NCBI GenBank assembly: GCA_002709155.1
Contig: PAQA01000021.1
Span: 22,525-69,884, forward strand
Source of the DNA: Rhodospirillaceae bacterium
GTDB taxonomy: Bacteria; Pseudomonadota; Alphaproteobacteria; Thalassobaculales; Thalassobaculaceae
Direction of reading: 5' to 3'
Length of the DNA stretch: 47,360 nucleotides
In this document: positions 16,152-24,744 of the stretch, piece by piece
How positions within the stretch are numbered: the first letter of the stretch is position 1
Layout: each line of letters starts with the position of its first letter
Program-made: the position numbers and the translations under genes
Notes under the pieces: generated by a model
The model's input: the letters and a program-made list of their open reading frames with translations, nothing else
What the model was told of the DNA's origin: nothing
The model's database searches: none

Positions 16152-16943
16152 ATGCCTGATCCCGTTGTTCTTTTAGACGTTGATAAACGCGGCGTTGCAA
16201 CCATCACTCTTAATCGTCCTGAGGTTAATAATGCGTATAATGGTGAGTTTATAAAAGCTATGATTGGAGCTGTCGTCTCTTGTTCTAATGACGATACGGT
16301 TAGAGTTATTGTTATTAGAGGAAACGGAAAACATTTTCAGGCAGGCGCAGATTTAAAATGGCTAAAGGAAATAGGAAAGCTATCTCCGCAAGAAAATATA
16401 GATGTATCCCGCTTAACAGCATCCGCTATCCGCGGTCTCACTGAGGTTATGAAGCCAACGATCGCTTTAGTGCATGGTGGTTGTTTTGGTGGAGGTACTG
16501 GGATAGCAGCATCGTGCGATATTGTGGTGGCAAGCGACGATGCTTTATTTTCAATTACAGAAACCCGATGGGGTGTAATGGCAAGTATCATAGTACCGCA
16601 ACTAAATGCGGCAATAGGGCCTCGCAATACACGACGCTATGCTCTCACCTGCGAAAGATTCGACGCACAAACTGCTTTAAATATTGGCCTAGTCCATCAA
16701 GTTTGTCCAAGTGGTAAACTTGATGACACCGCAGCACCTATCATCGAAAACTTATTACTTGCTGCTCCTATCGCTACTTCAGAAACGAAAAAGGCAACAC
16801 TTAAAGATGCCGGTTTGCTTTTAACTGATGAGTATTTTGAAGAACTTGTCTCCTCCCATGCGGCTAAGAGGCAAACCGACGAGGCCATGGAAGGGCTGGC
16901 AAGTTTTTCCGAAAAACGGAATCCATCTTGGTACCCCTCGTAA
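16152..16943 (+). CDS. Enoyl-CoA hydratase/isomerase (methylglutaconyl-CoA hydratase-like)
   Basis: A 263-residue crotonase. ITLNRPEVNNAYNGEF, the oxyanion-hole strand GKHFQAGADLKWLK, and HGGCFGGGTGIAASCDIVVASDDALFSITETRWGV containing a candidate catalytic Glu. IGPRNTRRYALTCERFDAQTALNIGLVHQV resembles methylglutaconyl-CoA hydratases of leucine breakdown. A strong AGAGGAG ribosome-binding site precedes the ATG. It lies 54 bp before lhr on the same strand, placing a crotonase at the head of the second repair arm. Whether they share a transcript is not shown by the sequence. Confidence 0.92.
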   Translation: MPDPVVLLDVDKRGVATITLNRPEVNNAYNGEFIKAMIGAVVSCSNDDTVRVIVIRGNGKHFQAGADLKWLKEIGKLSPQENIDVSRLTASAIRGLTEVMKPTIALVHGGCFGGGTGIAASCDIVVASDDALFSITETRWGVMASIIVPQLNAAIGPRNTRRYALTCERFDAQTALNIGLVHQVCPSGKLDDTAAPIIENLLLAAPIATSETKKATLKDAGLLLTDEYFEELVSSHAAKRQTDEAMEGLASFSEKRNPSWYPS

Positions 16944-16997
16944 ATTGGCAACCGTCTTGTTTCTATTTGGTGGAATCCCAAAGAGGCATTTTGTTTT

Positions 16998-19400
16998 ATG
17001 CCAAAAAACTTTATAGAAAATTGGTTTAAGAGGAAGAGCTGGAAACTCCACGATCATCAAATCAAGATGATCCAGAGTGGGGCACTCGGTCTATCAACGC
17101 TGTTAATAGCACCAACAGGTGGTGGCAAAACTTTAGCCGGTTTTTTACCAAGTATTATAGAATTAAATGCAGATCCCAAAAATTCTCTTCACACCATTTA
17201 TATATCCCCACTCAAAGCATTGACAGTTGATGTTGCCCGAAACCTGCTTGAGCCGCTCTCTGAAATGGATCTGAAGATTACTGTGGAAACAAGGACTGGA
17301 GACACGCCTCAATCAAAACGACAGCGGCAAAGAAAATCACCTCCAAATATTCTGTTAACAACACCTGAAAGCCTAGCTTTGTTGATATCCTATCCGGATA
17401 GTGCCACTATTTTTCAAGAGTTAAAATGTATAGTAATAGACGAACTTCACGCATTAGCTCCAACTAAACGAGGGGATCTGCTATCGCTTGCGTTAGCTCG
17501 ATTAAATACCTGGGCGCCGAAGGCCCGAAGAGTAGGCCTTTCTGCGACAATTCCAAATCCAGCGGAGATGGCAGAATATCTATCCTGCGCTCAAACAAGA
17601 AATCCAGTCCAAATTATTGAAGCAAAACCAACGAAAAAACCATCGGTCGAAATATTAATTGGGAACTCCCGGCTGCCTTGGTCCGGACATATGGGAATTT
17701 ATGCTATAAATGAAATATATAGTGCGATTTTAAATCATGAAACAAGCCTAATTTTTGTTAACACGCGTGCGCAAGCCGAATTAATCTTTCAAGCTCTATG
17801 GAAAGTAAATGACAAGAATTTAGCGGTTGCCTTACACCATGGATCCCTGTCGGTTGAACAGAGAAGAATAGTAGAAAACGCCATGGTGAAGGGTGCTTTG
17901 AGAGCAGTGGTAGCGACATCCTCTCTAGACCTCGGTATTGATTGGGCGGCTGTAGATTTGGTCATTCAGATTGGGGCACCTAAGGGGGTCTCGCGTCTGT
18001 TGCAGCGAATTGGACGCTCAAATCATCGCCTTGATGAACCAAGCAAGGCAATATTAGTGCCGGCGAATAGATTTGAAGTGCTCGAATGTCAGGCCGCATT
18101 CAGGTCTGTTCTAGATGAGAATTTAGACGGTGATATTTTAAGACAAGGTGGCCTTGACGTTCTGGCGCAGCATATACAGGGAGTGGCGTGCTCAGGACCA
18201 TTCGATAAAGAGGTTCTTTTCAAAGAAATTCGCAACGCATCCGCCTACAAAGATCTAAGTGTAGAGGATTTCAACTCAGTCATTAGCTTTGTATGTGATG
18301 GAGGTTACGCTCTGAAGACATACGACCGTTATCGTCGCATCAAACTGGGGGATAATGATCTCTATAGAATTGTAGATTCCTCAACTGCGCGACGATATCG
18401 GATGAATGTGGGGACGATTGTGGAGTCAACGACTTTAAAAGTAAAAATGCGAAGAGGCCGATTTTTAGGGGAAGTCGAAGAGTATTTTGCACAAGGACTT
18501 GTTCCCGGTGATACTTTCATATTTGCGGGACGACTGCTGACATTTGAAGGTATTCGGGAAACAACGATCGAGGTGTCCCCCGGCCGCGGGGAGACACCCA
18601 AGGTACCATCATATATTGGTGGTCGATTACCACTATCAAGTAATCTGGCCGAAGGAGTTAGGGATTTAATTCAAAACCCATCAAACTGCCAAAATCTAGC
18701 AGCACCCGTCAAAGAATGGCTCGAGAGACAAGAGCAATTATCGACTTTACCTAAAAGCGATGAACTCTTAGTAGAGATATTTCAGCGAAGAAAACTATTT
18801 TATATGGTAGCGTATAGTTTCGAAGGTCGAAATGCGCATCAAACGCTCGGAATGCTTTTGACACGACGCATGGAAAGGTCGGGTACGCAACCACTTGGTT
18901 TTGTTGCAACCGATTATGCAATCGCTATTTGGAGTTTAAAGCCACCATCAAATATAGAGGATTTATTCGATGAGGATATGCTTGGTGATGACTTAGAAAA
19001 TTGGATGGCCGAGTCTACGGTTCTAAAACGAACATTCAGAGATGTCGCTGTGATTGCGGGGCTAATCGATCGACGGTTGCCTGGACATAAGAAAACTGGA
19101 AAACAGGTAACTTTCAGCTCTGATTTAATCTATGATGTCCTTAGAAAATATGACCCTAACCATATCTTATTGCGCGCCACCCGAGCCGATGCGGCGAGAG
19201 GTTTTACAGACATTCATCGACTTGGAGCACTTTTAAAAAGAATAAAGACTAATATAAATGTTAAATATTTAACAAAGGTTTCGCCTTTAGCCATTCCAAT
19301 TTTGTTAGAAATTGGCAGGGAAAATGTTAAGGGATCCGCAATAGAAGCTTTACTGGACGATGCAGAGGAAGCACTTATTTCCGAGGGGATGGCGTTATAA
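16998..19400 (+). CDS. lhr: Ligase-associated DEXH-box helicase (Lhr-core)
   Basis: An 800-residue superfamily-2 helicase. Walker A APTGGGKT (Lys44), IDELHAL (DELH, 148-151), LSATIP motif III, and domain 2 motifs VATSSLDLGIDW and RLLQRIGRSNH. A winged-helix and Lhr-specific C-terminal domain follow. Length and motifs fit the Lhr-core form rather than the long 1500-residue Lhr. Known Lhr enzymes are 3'-5' ssDNA translocases that unwind RNA:DNA hybrids. It is encoded with PdeM 35 bp downstream, while ligase and exonuclease lie on the divergent arm. AAAGAGG lies about 11 bases before the ATG. Confidence 0.95.
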   Translation: MPKNFIENWFKRKSWKLHDHQIKMIQSGALGLSTLLIAPTGGGKTLAGFLPSIIELNADPKNSLHTIYISPLKALTVDVARNLLEPLSEMDLKITVETRTGDTPQSKRQRQRKSPPNILLTTPESLALLISYPDSATIFQELKCIVIDELHALAPTKRGDLLSLALARLNTWAPKARRVGLSATIPNPAEMAEYLSCAQTRNPVQIIEAKPTKKPSVEILIGNSRLPWSGHMGIYAINEIYSAILNHETSLIFVNTRAQAELIFQALWKVNDKNLAVALHHGSLSVEQRRIVENAMVKGALRAVVATSSLDLGIDWAAVDLVIQIGAPKGVSRLLQRIGRSNHRLDEPSKAILVPANRFEVLECQAAFRSVLDENLDGDILRQGGLDVLAQHIQGVACSGPFDKEVLFKEIRNASAYKDLSVEDFNSVISFVCDGGYALKTYDRYRRIKLGDNDLYRIVDSSTARRYRMNVGTIVESTTLKVKMRRGRFLGEVEEYFAQGLVPGDTFIFAGRLLTFEGIRETTIEVSPGRGETPKVPSYIGGRLPLSSNLAEGVRDLIQNPSNCQNLAAPVKEWLERQEQLSTLPKSDELLVEIFQRRKLFYMVAYSFEGRNAHQTLGMLLTRRMERSGTQPLGFVATDYAIAIWSLKPPSNIEDLFDEDMLGDDLENWMAESTVLKRTFRDVAVIAGLIDRRLPGHKKTGKQVTFSSDLIYDVLRKYDPNHILLRATRADAARGFTDIHRLGALLKRIKTNINVKYLTKVSPLAIPILLEIGRENVKGSAIEALLDDAEEALISEGMAL

Positions 19401-19435
19401 TAACTAATTCTTTTAACCCCAAATACTTTTGATAG

Positions 19436-20104
19436 ATGTTTGAATTTTATCTCTCTAATACTAGACTTATCGCTGATATATCAGGAGCATTATTCTGGCC
19501 TGAAAAACAGACAGTGATATTTTCTGATCTGCATCTAGAAAAGGGTTCGTGGTTTGCCAAACAAAATATTTTTCTTCCCCCATATGATACCCTGGATACA
19601 TTAAATCGAGTCGAAAAAGTCATAAACTATTTCAAACCATCGCGTGTAATAAGTCTCGGCGATAGCTTCCATGATGACACCTGGATGGAACGTATCTCCA
19701 AAGACCAAATAGCAAAAATTTTAAATTTAACTAATAGCTATGAATGGTTTTGGATCCATGGGAACCATGACCCGTCGGGAGCACCTTCGCTTGGCGGCAT
19801 TAATCTTAATCATTATCTGGATCCTCCACTAACTTTTAGACACGAAGCAAAAAGAGGACTTGCAGATGGCGAAGTAAGTGGACATTTCCATCCAAAAGCA
19901 AAAATAAAGTTAAATAGGAACAGTTTTGCCGATCGGTGTTTTGTAAGTGACGAGAAGAGAGTAATCTTGCCTGCTTTCGGAAGTTTTACTGGCGGACTGA
20001 ATGTTATGGATAAGGCTATATCGAGTTTTCTTCAGGATGACTTTAAAGTTTTTCTACTTGGATCTAAAGTGCGACAATTCCCAAAGATGGCGCTCATCCC
20101 ATGA
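19436..20104 (+). CDS. pdeM: Ligase-associated metallophosphoesterase PdeM
   Basis: A 222-residue binuclear metallophosphoesterase. Metal-site motifs run in order: FSDLHLEKG (D31, H33), LGDSFHDD (D76), HGNHDPSG (N110, H111), and GHFHPK (H150, H152). The bacterial family is named PdeM and is encoded with Lhr, ligase and MBL exonuclease; relatives show Mn-dependent phosphodiesterase activity. It lies 35 bp after lhr. The ribosome-binding site is weak. The catalytic set is complete, so it should be active. Confidence 0.93.
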   Translation: MFEFYLSNTRLIADISGALFWPEKQTVIFSDLHLEKGSWFAKQNIFLPPYDTLDTLNRVEKVINYFKPSRVISLGDSFHDDTWMERISKDQIAKILNLTNSYEWFWIHGNHDPSGAPSLGGINLNHYLDPPLTFRHEAKRGLADGEVSGHFHPKAKIKLNRNSFADRCFVSDEKRVILPAFGSFTGGLNVMDKAISSFLQDDFKVFLLGSKVRQFPKMALIP

Positions 20105-20209
20105 TGTAAAATATTTTACAACAAAACGATATTAAGACAGGCACAAAAAGTTTATATTTACATCTGGGATCTTCTCATCAGATGATAATTTATGGCGAGG
20201 TAGCAAGAG

Positions 20210-21283
20210 GTGACTGATAACACGACACAGGATCGGGTGCCGGTTTCGATTTTGACAGGTTTCCTAGGTAGTGGAAAAACCACATTACTTTCAAAATTAA
20301 TGCAAGCCGAGAATATGGATAAAGTCGCTGTAATCATTAATGAATTTGGCGAAGTAGGTATTGATGACGCGCTTGTGGTTAAATCTAACGAAGATACAAT
20401 ATTATTAAATAACGGATGTCTATGTTGTACAGTCCGAGGGGACCTTGTGGAGACAATGCATCGTTTGCATGTTCAACAACAGGACGGGCAAATACCAGAG
20501 TTCAATCGGTTAATCGTTGAAACAACCGGGCTGGCCGATCCAGCTCCGATACTGCATACAATGATGTCCGATCAATTTCTGATATCAAGATACCGGCTTG
20601 ATGGGGTCGTCACTGTGGTTGATGCACATCACGGAATGAGCCAATTTGACCAACAATTTGAGTCTGTAAAACAAGCTGCGGTCGCAGACCGGATCGTTCT
20701 ATCAAAAGTCGATGTCACAGAACCAGAGGATATTGTGAAGGTTAAGGAACGTTTAACAACGATTAACCCAGCTGCTCCAATTATAGAATGTGAACACGGC
20801 GAAATAGATCCGCTTAAATTATTTGATGCTGGATTATATAACCCACTAACGAAAACAGCAGATGTTGCACGGTGGTTAAAAGAAGAAGCATATATGGATA
20901 CAGAGGGACATATTCCAAAACATGATCATGATCACCACCACCATCACCACAGCCATGACGTTAATAGACATGATGATCATATAAAGAGCTTTTCCATTTA
21001 CTTTGATGAACCGTTAAAGTGGGGAAAAATAGCTGGCTCTTTGGATATGTTAGCCCAAACCCACGGAGCTAATATTCTGAGAATTAAAGGGCTCATTAAT
21101 GTAGAAGAAATAGATGATCAACCCGTTGTTGTTCACGCGGTCCAACATATGTTTCATCCACCCGCAAAAATAGATGCATGGCCAACCTCCGACCAACGTT
21201 CGCGCCTAGTTTTTATCGTAAAGGATATAGATAGAGATATCATAGACGGTGCTTTAAATTCATACCTTGCCATGGATTTTTAA
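20210..21283 (+). CDS. CobW/COG0523-family GTPase, putative metallochaperone
   Basis: A 357-residue G3E GTPase. P-loop GFLGSGKTTLL (Lys23), Walker B-like LIVETTGLADP, the CLCC metal motif (C70-C73), base-recognition SKVD, and a His-rich linker around residues 234-257 (HDHDHHHHHHSHD). The C-terminal CobW_C domain follows. Family members deliver zinc, cobalt or other metals to client enzymes. The start is GTG 20210 with AAGAGG just upstream. Possible clients in the window are the zinc enzymes (hydantoinase, exonuclease, PdeM), but no zinc-uptake (Zur) box is apparent. It begins 105 bp after pdeM. Confidence 0.93.
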   Translation: MTDNTTQDRVPVSILTGFLGSGKTTLLSKLMQAENMDKVAVIINEFGEVGIDDALVVKSNEDTILLNNGCLCCTVRGDLVETMHRLHVQQQDGQIPEFNRLIVETTGLADPAPILHTMMSDQFLISRYRLDGVVTVVDAHHGMSQFDQQFESVKQAAVADRIVLSKVDVTEPEDIVKVKERLTTINPAAPIIECEHGEIDPLKLFDAGLYNPLTKTADVARWLKEEAYMDTEGHIPKHDHDHHHHHHSHDVNRHDDHIKSFSIYFDEPLKWGKIAGSLDMLAQTHGANILRIKGLINVEEIDDQPVVVHAVQHMFHPPAKIDAWPTSDQRSRLVFIVKDIDRDIIDGALNSYLAMDF

Positions 21284-21400
21284 TTTATAAAGCTATTTTA
21301 GACGAAAGTAATTTACGGTCCCAAATGATTATCAAGAGAAATAAATTGATTTTTCTTAACCGTCCAAACTCATATTCAAACAAAATAGAGGAAGTATAAG

Positions 21401-22018
21401 ATGTTTTATAAACCTGGTTCTCATAGAGAAAATGGATTTAAACGTGATCCATTTAAAGCTTTTGTCTCGCCCAGGCCAATTGGATGGATATCCACTATTA
21501 ATGAACACGGCCAGAGTAATCTCGCTCCCTATAGTTTCTTTAACGCAGTGTCGGCTGATCCACCATGCGTTATGTTTGCCTCAGGTGGTAGAATGGATGG
21601 AAAAGGGAAAAAAGACAGTCAACTCAACGCGGAACAAACCGGCGAGTTTGTGTGTTCTATAGTCGGCCATGATCAACGGGAAGCTATGAACCAAACATCA
21701 ATCCATCTGCCATATGGTGAGGATGAAATGCCAAACGCTGGCCTCGAGGGAGAGGCCTCAGAATTAGTTAAACCTTTAAGGGTAAAAAATGCGCCAGTCC
21801 ACCTAGAGTGCAAGTATATGCAAAGCGTTCAAATGCCCTGTTGGCACGAGGGCCGGGAAAACTGGGTTATTTTTGGAGAAGTTGTTGGCATTCACGTTGA
21901 TCCAAAAATAATTAAAGACGGTCTAGTTGACGTCACACTATATCAACCAGTATCTCGCCTGGGATATATGGATTATTCCGCTGTCACCGAACTGTTTCAA
22001 ATGGACAGACCAGATTGA
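21401..22018 (+). CDS. Flavin reductase-like (FMN-binding split-barrel) protein
   Basis: A 205-residue flavin-reductase-like domain. The opening FKAFVSPRPIGWISTINEHGQSNLAPYSFFNAVSADPP is the FMN-binding signature of this family, where S-P-R-P-I-G-W and N-L-A-P-Y-S contact the flavin phosphate. Members reduce FMN with NAD(P)H for a partner monooxygenase or act alone on flavin. A GAGGAAG ribosome-binding site precedes the ATG. It is convergent with the carbamoylase gene. No two-component oxygenase sits beside it; the nearest LLM-type protein is 18 kb away. Confidence 0.92.
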   Translation: MFYKPGSHRENGFKRDPFKAFVSPRPIGWISTINEHGQSNLAPYSFFNAVSADPPCVMFASGGRMDGKGKKDSQLNAEQTGEFVCSIVGHDQREAMNQTSIHLPYGEDEMPNAGLEGEASELVKPLRVKNAPVHLECKYMQSVQMPCWHEGRENWVIFGEVVGIHVDPKIIKDGLVDVTLYQPVSRLGYMDYSAVTELFQMDRPD

Positions 22019-22055
22019 TTAAATATCGCCTAAACGTCTAATTTTATGAATTTTT

Positions 22056-22994
22056 TTATATTTTTAAATGGTCAGGCAGCTCAGCACCTGTCTGACCCGT
22101 TATATTAGTATAATGCTCGACTCTTCTATGACGTGCGAAGTTGAAAATAGTTTGTTTGGGCATATTACAAATATCTATATCGGCAGCGAAGGTCACTAAC
22201 TCATCCTCCAAAGTCGCTGCTTGCGCAACAATTTCGCCAGATGGTTGTACAATACAGGAGCCTCCAATAAGCATACAGCCATCTTCAACTCCAGCCTTAG
22301 CTGTTCCAATGACCCAGCAACCATTCATATAGGCGTTGCTTTGTAGGGTAAGATGGTTATGGAACATCCTTAGGTGGTTTTGTTCTTTCCCGGATGTGTT
22401 CAAATCAGGAGTATTATAGCCTAATACGATAATTTCTGCGCCTTTTAAGCTCATGACTCTATATGTTTCGGGCCATCGGCGATCATTACAAATAGCCATG
22501 CCAATAATGCTTTCATTCTGTCTCCAGACCCCAAAGCCCAGATCCCCTGGCTCGAAGTAACGCTTTTCTAAATGTTGAAATGGTCTTTGAGGCTCATACT
22601 CTGAGTGTCCTGGTAGATGGACCTTCCTGTACTTGCCATTTATTTTACCATTTCCATCGACTAGGATCGCTGTGTTAAATCTTCGACCCTCAGGCGTCAG
22701 CTCAGCGTATCCGAGATAGAAACCTATGCCCGCCTCAGCAGCTGCTTCAAAAAGTGGCCTTGTTGCATTATTGGGCATTTCAGTTTCATACCAATGATCC
22801 ATTTTCGTGACATCTTCCTCATAATAACGAGGGAAAAATGTCGTCAACGCTAGTTCTGGAAAAACTACAAATTGGCAGCCCCGTGAGCTTGCCTGTTTGA
22901 TCATATCTACTAACCGTTTAACACAGCTCTCGCGTGTTTCATCAGGTGATATTGGCCCCATTTGAGCGGCCCCTAAGTTCACAATACGGCTCAT
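22056..22994 (-). CDS. Carbon-nitrogen hydrolase, N-carbamoyl-D-amino-acid hydrolase-like
   Basis: A nitrilase-superfamily amidase. I start at ATG 22994 (MSRIVNLGAAQMGP), with AGAGGA six bases upstream, giving 312 aa; the track's six extra residues read through that site. Catalytic triad: Glu47 (FPELALT), Lys124 (KYRKVHLPGH) and Cys169 (AICNDRRWPE). Length and motifs match D-carbamoylases, which hydrolyse N-carbamoyl-amino acids to amino acid, CO2 and ammonia; beta-ureidopropionase is an alternative. It is 87 bp downstream of the hydantoinase on the same strand, which supports joint ring opening and decarbamoylation. Confidence 0.92.
   Translation of the reverse strand: MSRIVNLGAAQMGPISPDETRESCVKRLVDMIKQASSRGCQFVVFPELALTTFFPRYYEEDVTKMDHWYETEMPNNATRPLFEAAAEAGIGFYLGYAELTPEGRRFNTAILVDGNGKINGKYRKVHLPGHSEYEPQRPFQHLEKRYFEPGDLGFGVWRQNESIIGMAICNDRRWPETYRVMSLKGAEIIVLGYNTPDLNTSGKEQNHLRMFHNHLTLQSNAYMNGCWVIGTAKAGVEDGCMLIGGSCIVQPSGEIVAQAATLEDELVTFAADIDICNMPKQTIFNFARHRRVEHYTNITGQTGAELPDHLKI
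22070..22097. other. Inverted repeat at the 3' end of the carbamoylase gene
   Basis: GGTCAGGCAG, eight loop bases, then CTGTCTGACC: a 10-bp stem with one G-T pair. It lies inside the last codons of the minus-strand gene, between convergent genes. The side downstream in minus-strand transcription is A-rich and not T-rich, so it is not a textbook intrinsic terminator for either strand; it may protect the mRNA 3' end. Confidence 0.5.
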
Positions 22995-23081
22995 GTTAAT
23001 TCCTCTTATCACTATTCTATTCAGTAGCCTTTTAACTAAACATTTTATTTCGGAAATCTAAATCAATATTTTTATTCATGA

Positions 23082-24545
23082 TCATACTTCATCATCTGTA
23101 GTCATAAATACTGGATCGAAGGGAGTAGGAAGAACACCACGTGGTTTTATGTAATCATAGGGGTCGCGAGCAAGGAACTTTCCCCAACCAGGCTCACATG
23201 TTTCCACTCCGTCATTCCAAACCAATTTTCCTCTAGTAATTGTCGCTGCCGGCCAACCCTGCACCTCCAATCCCTCGTATGGCGTATAATCTGTATCATG
23301 ATGCAGAATATCCTGAGTTATTGTCACCTCTTTTTCAGCATCCCAAATACAAATGTCAGCATCCGCACCAACAGAAATAGTACCTTTCCTCGGGTAGAGT
23401 CCAAATAATCGAGCAGCATTCGTCGATGTCTGCGCTACAAAAGTCTGAAGGTCTATTCTCCCTTTTGAGACGCCCTCTGAAAAGGTAATAGGCATCCTAG
23501 TCTCTAAGCCCGGCACACCATTAGCTATCTGACTAAATGGTGCATTATCTCCCGCCCAAAACTTACCTTCCAATTCATCAATATTATATGGAGCATGATC
23601 AGATGTGACGTTACCAATCGTTCCAAGCCTTACATGATTCCATACTGCTTCTTGATCACCTTCCGTTCTTGGAGCTGGAGAACAAACGAATTTTGCACCT
23701 TCACGCTGGTCACGATCCAGGTCCCGAGCTGTAAGGACAAAATATTGCGGGCATGTCTCGGAAAATATTTTCAAACCCCTTTCCTGGGCTCTCCGTATCT
23801 CTTCCGCTGCTTCCTCACAACTTACATGAAAAATTTGAATTGGAACATCCAATAGTTCTGCTAGCATTATCATTCTATGGGTTGCTTCACGTTCAACCAA
23901 TGGTGGCTTAGCCCACGCGTGATGCTTTGTACTATTTTTATCTGCTGCCAGTAATTTCTCTGTCATGTACATTATAGCATCATGATTTTCCGCATGAACG
24001 CATACCAATGCCTGATTGAGTTTAGCAACTTCAAGGACCCGAAGAATTTCCGCATCATTTAGTCTGTTTCGAGGATAAGTCATAAATAATTTGAGCGATC
24101 TATGCCCAGCTTTTATGAGCTTTGGAACCTCCTCATGTATAACCTCATCACTCGGATCGCTTATGATTAAATGGAAAGAGTAATCTATGCAGGACTGTTT
24201 CGCTTTATCATGATATTCCTCAACAACAGGCGTTAATAATTCTCCTTTTTCTTGAGCAGCAAAACAAATTATAGTCGTTGTTCCACCGCAGGCTGCCGAT
24301 CGGGTTCCACTTTCAAAGGTTTCTGAGTTACGGCCACCGCCACTAGATCTTTGATCAATATGACAATGACTATCTATCCCTCCAGGCATAACATATTTTC
24401 CGGTGGCATCTATTTCTTGAGCGCCAGCAGCAAGGTTTTCGCCTAGTGCAACGATCCGACCACCTTTTACACCAACATCGCATTTAGAAATTTCGGCGGC
24501 ATTTACAACAGTGCCACCACGAATAACCATATCAAAATCGCTCAA
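23082..24545 (-). CDS. hydA: Dihydropyrimidinase/D-hydantoinase
   Basis: A 487-residue cyclic amidohydrolase. Binuclear zinc ligands: H60-x-H62 (DSHCHID), the carbamylated Lys152 (LKLFMTY), H184 (CVHAEN), H240 (IFHVSC) and D316 (SDHAPY). These are the full dihydropyrimidinase/D-hydantoinase set. The enzyme opens 5,6-dihydropyrimidines or hydantoins to N-carbamoyl-amino acids. The carbamoylase gene follows on the same strand, giving a two-step route to beta-alanine or D-amino acids. No dihydropyrimidine dehydrogenase is in the window. It is divergent from the FAD oxidoreductase gene (199 bp between starts). Confidence 0.95.
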   Translation of the reverse strand: MSDFDMVIRGGTVVNAAEISKCDVGVKGGRIVALGENLAAGAQEIDATGKYVMPGGIDSHCHIDQRSSGGGRNSETFESGTRSAACGGTTTIICFAAQEKGELLTPVVEEYHDKAKQSCIDYSFHLIISDPSDEVIHEEVPKLIKAGHRSLKLFMTYPRNRLNDAEILRVLEVAKLNQALVCVHAENHDAIMYMTEKLLAADKNSTKHHAWAKPPLVEREATHRMIMLAELLDVPIQIFHVSCEEAAEEIRRAQERGLKIFSETCPQYFVLTARDLDRDQREGAKFVCSPAPRTEGDQEAVWNHVRLGTIGNVTSDHAPYNIDELEGKFWAGDNAPFSQIANGVPGLETRMPITFSEGVSKGRIDLQTFVAQTSTNAARLFGLYPRKGTISVGADADICIWDAEKEVTITQDILHHDTDYTPYEGLEVQGWPAATITRGKLVWNDGVETCEPGWGKFLARDPYDYIKPRGVLPTPFDPVFMTTDDEV

Positions 24546-24744
24546 AGTCCATCCTCCAAAATAATAGTGATAACAGACAGCATAATTATCTATTTCATGT
24601 TCAAATTACTCGTTATCTATACAGGAGACAAATAATATTCCGAAACCAATAAAAATAATTCTGAGTAAGAAAACTTTTAAATATCTGTTATCTCCAACAC
24701 AAATCTTAATAATAAGACCAAATTAATCGCAGAAGATTCTATGC

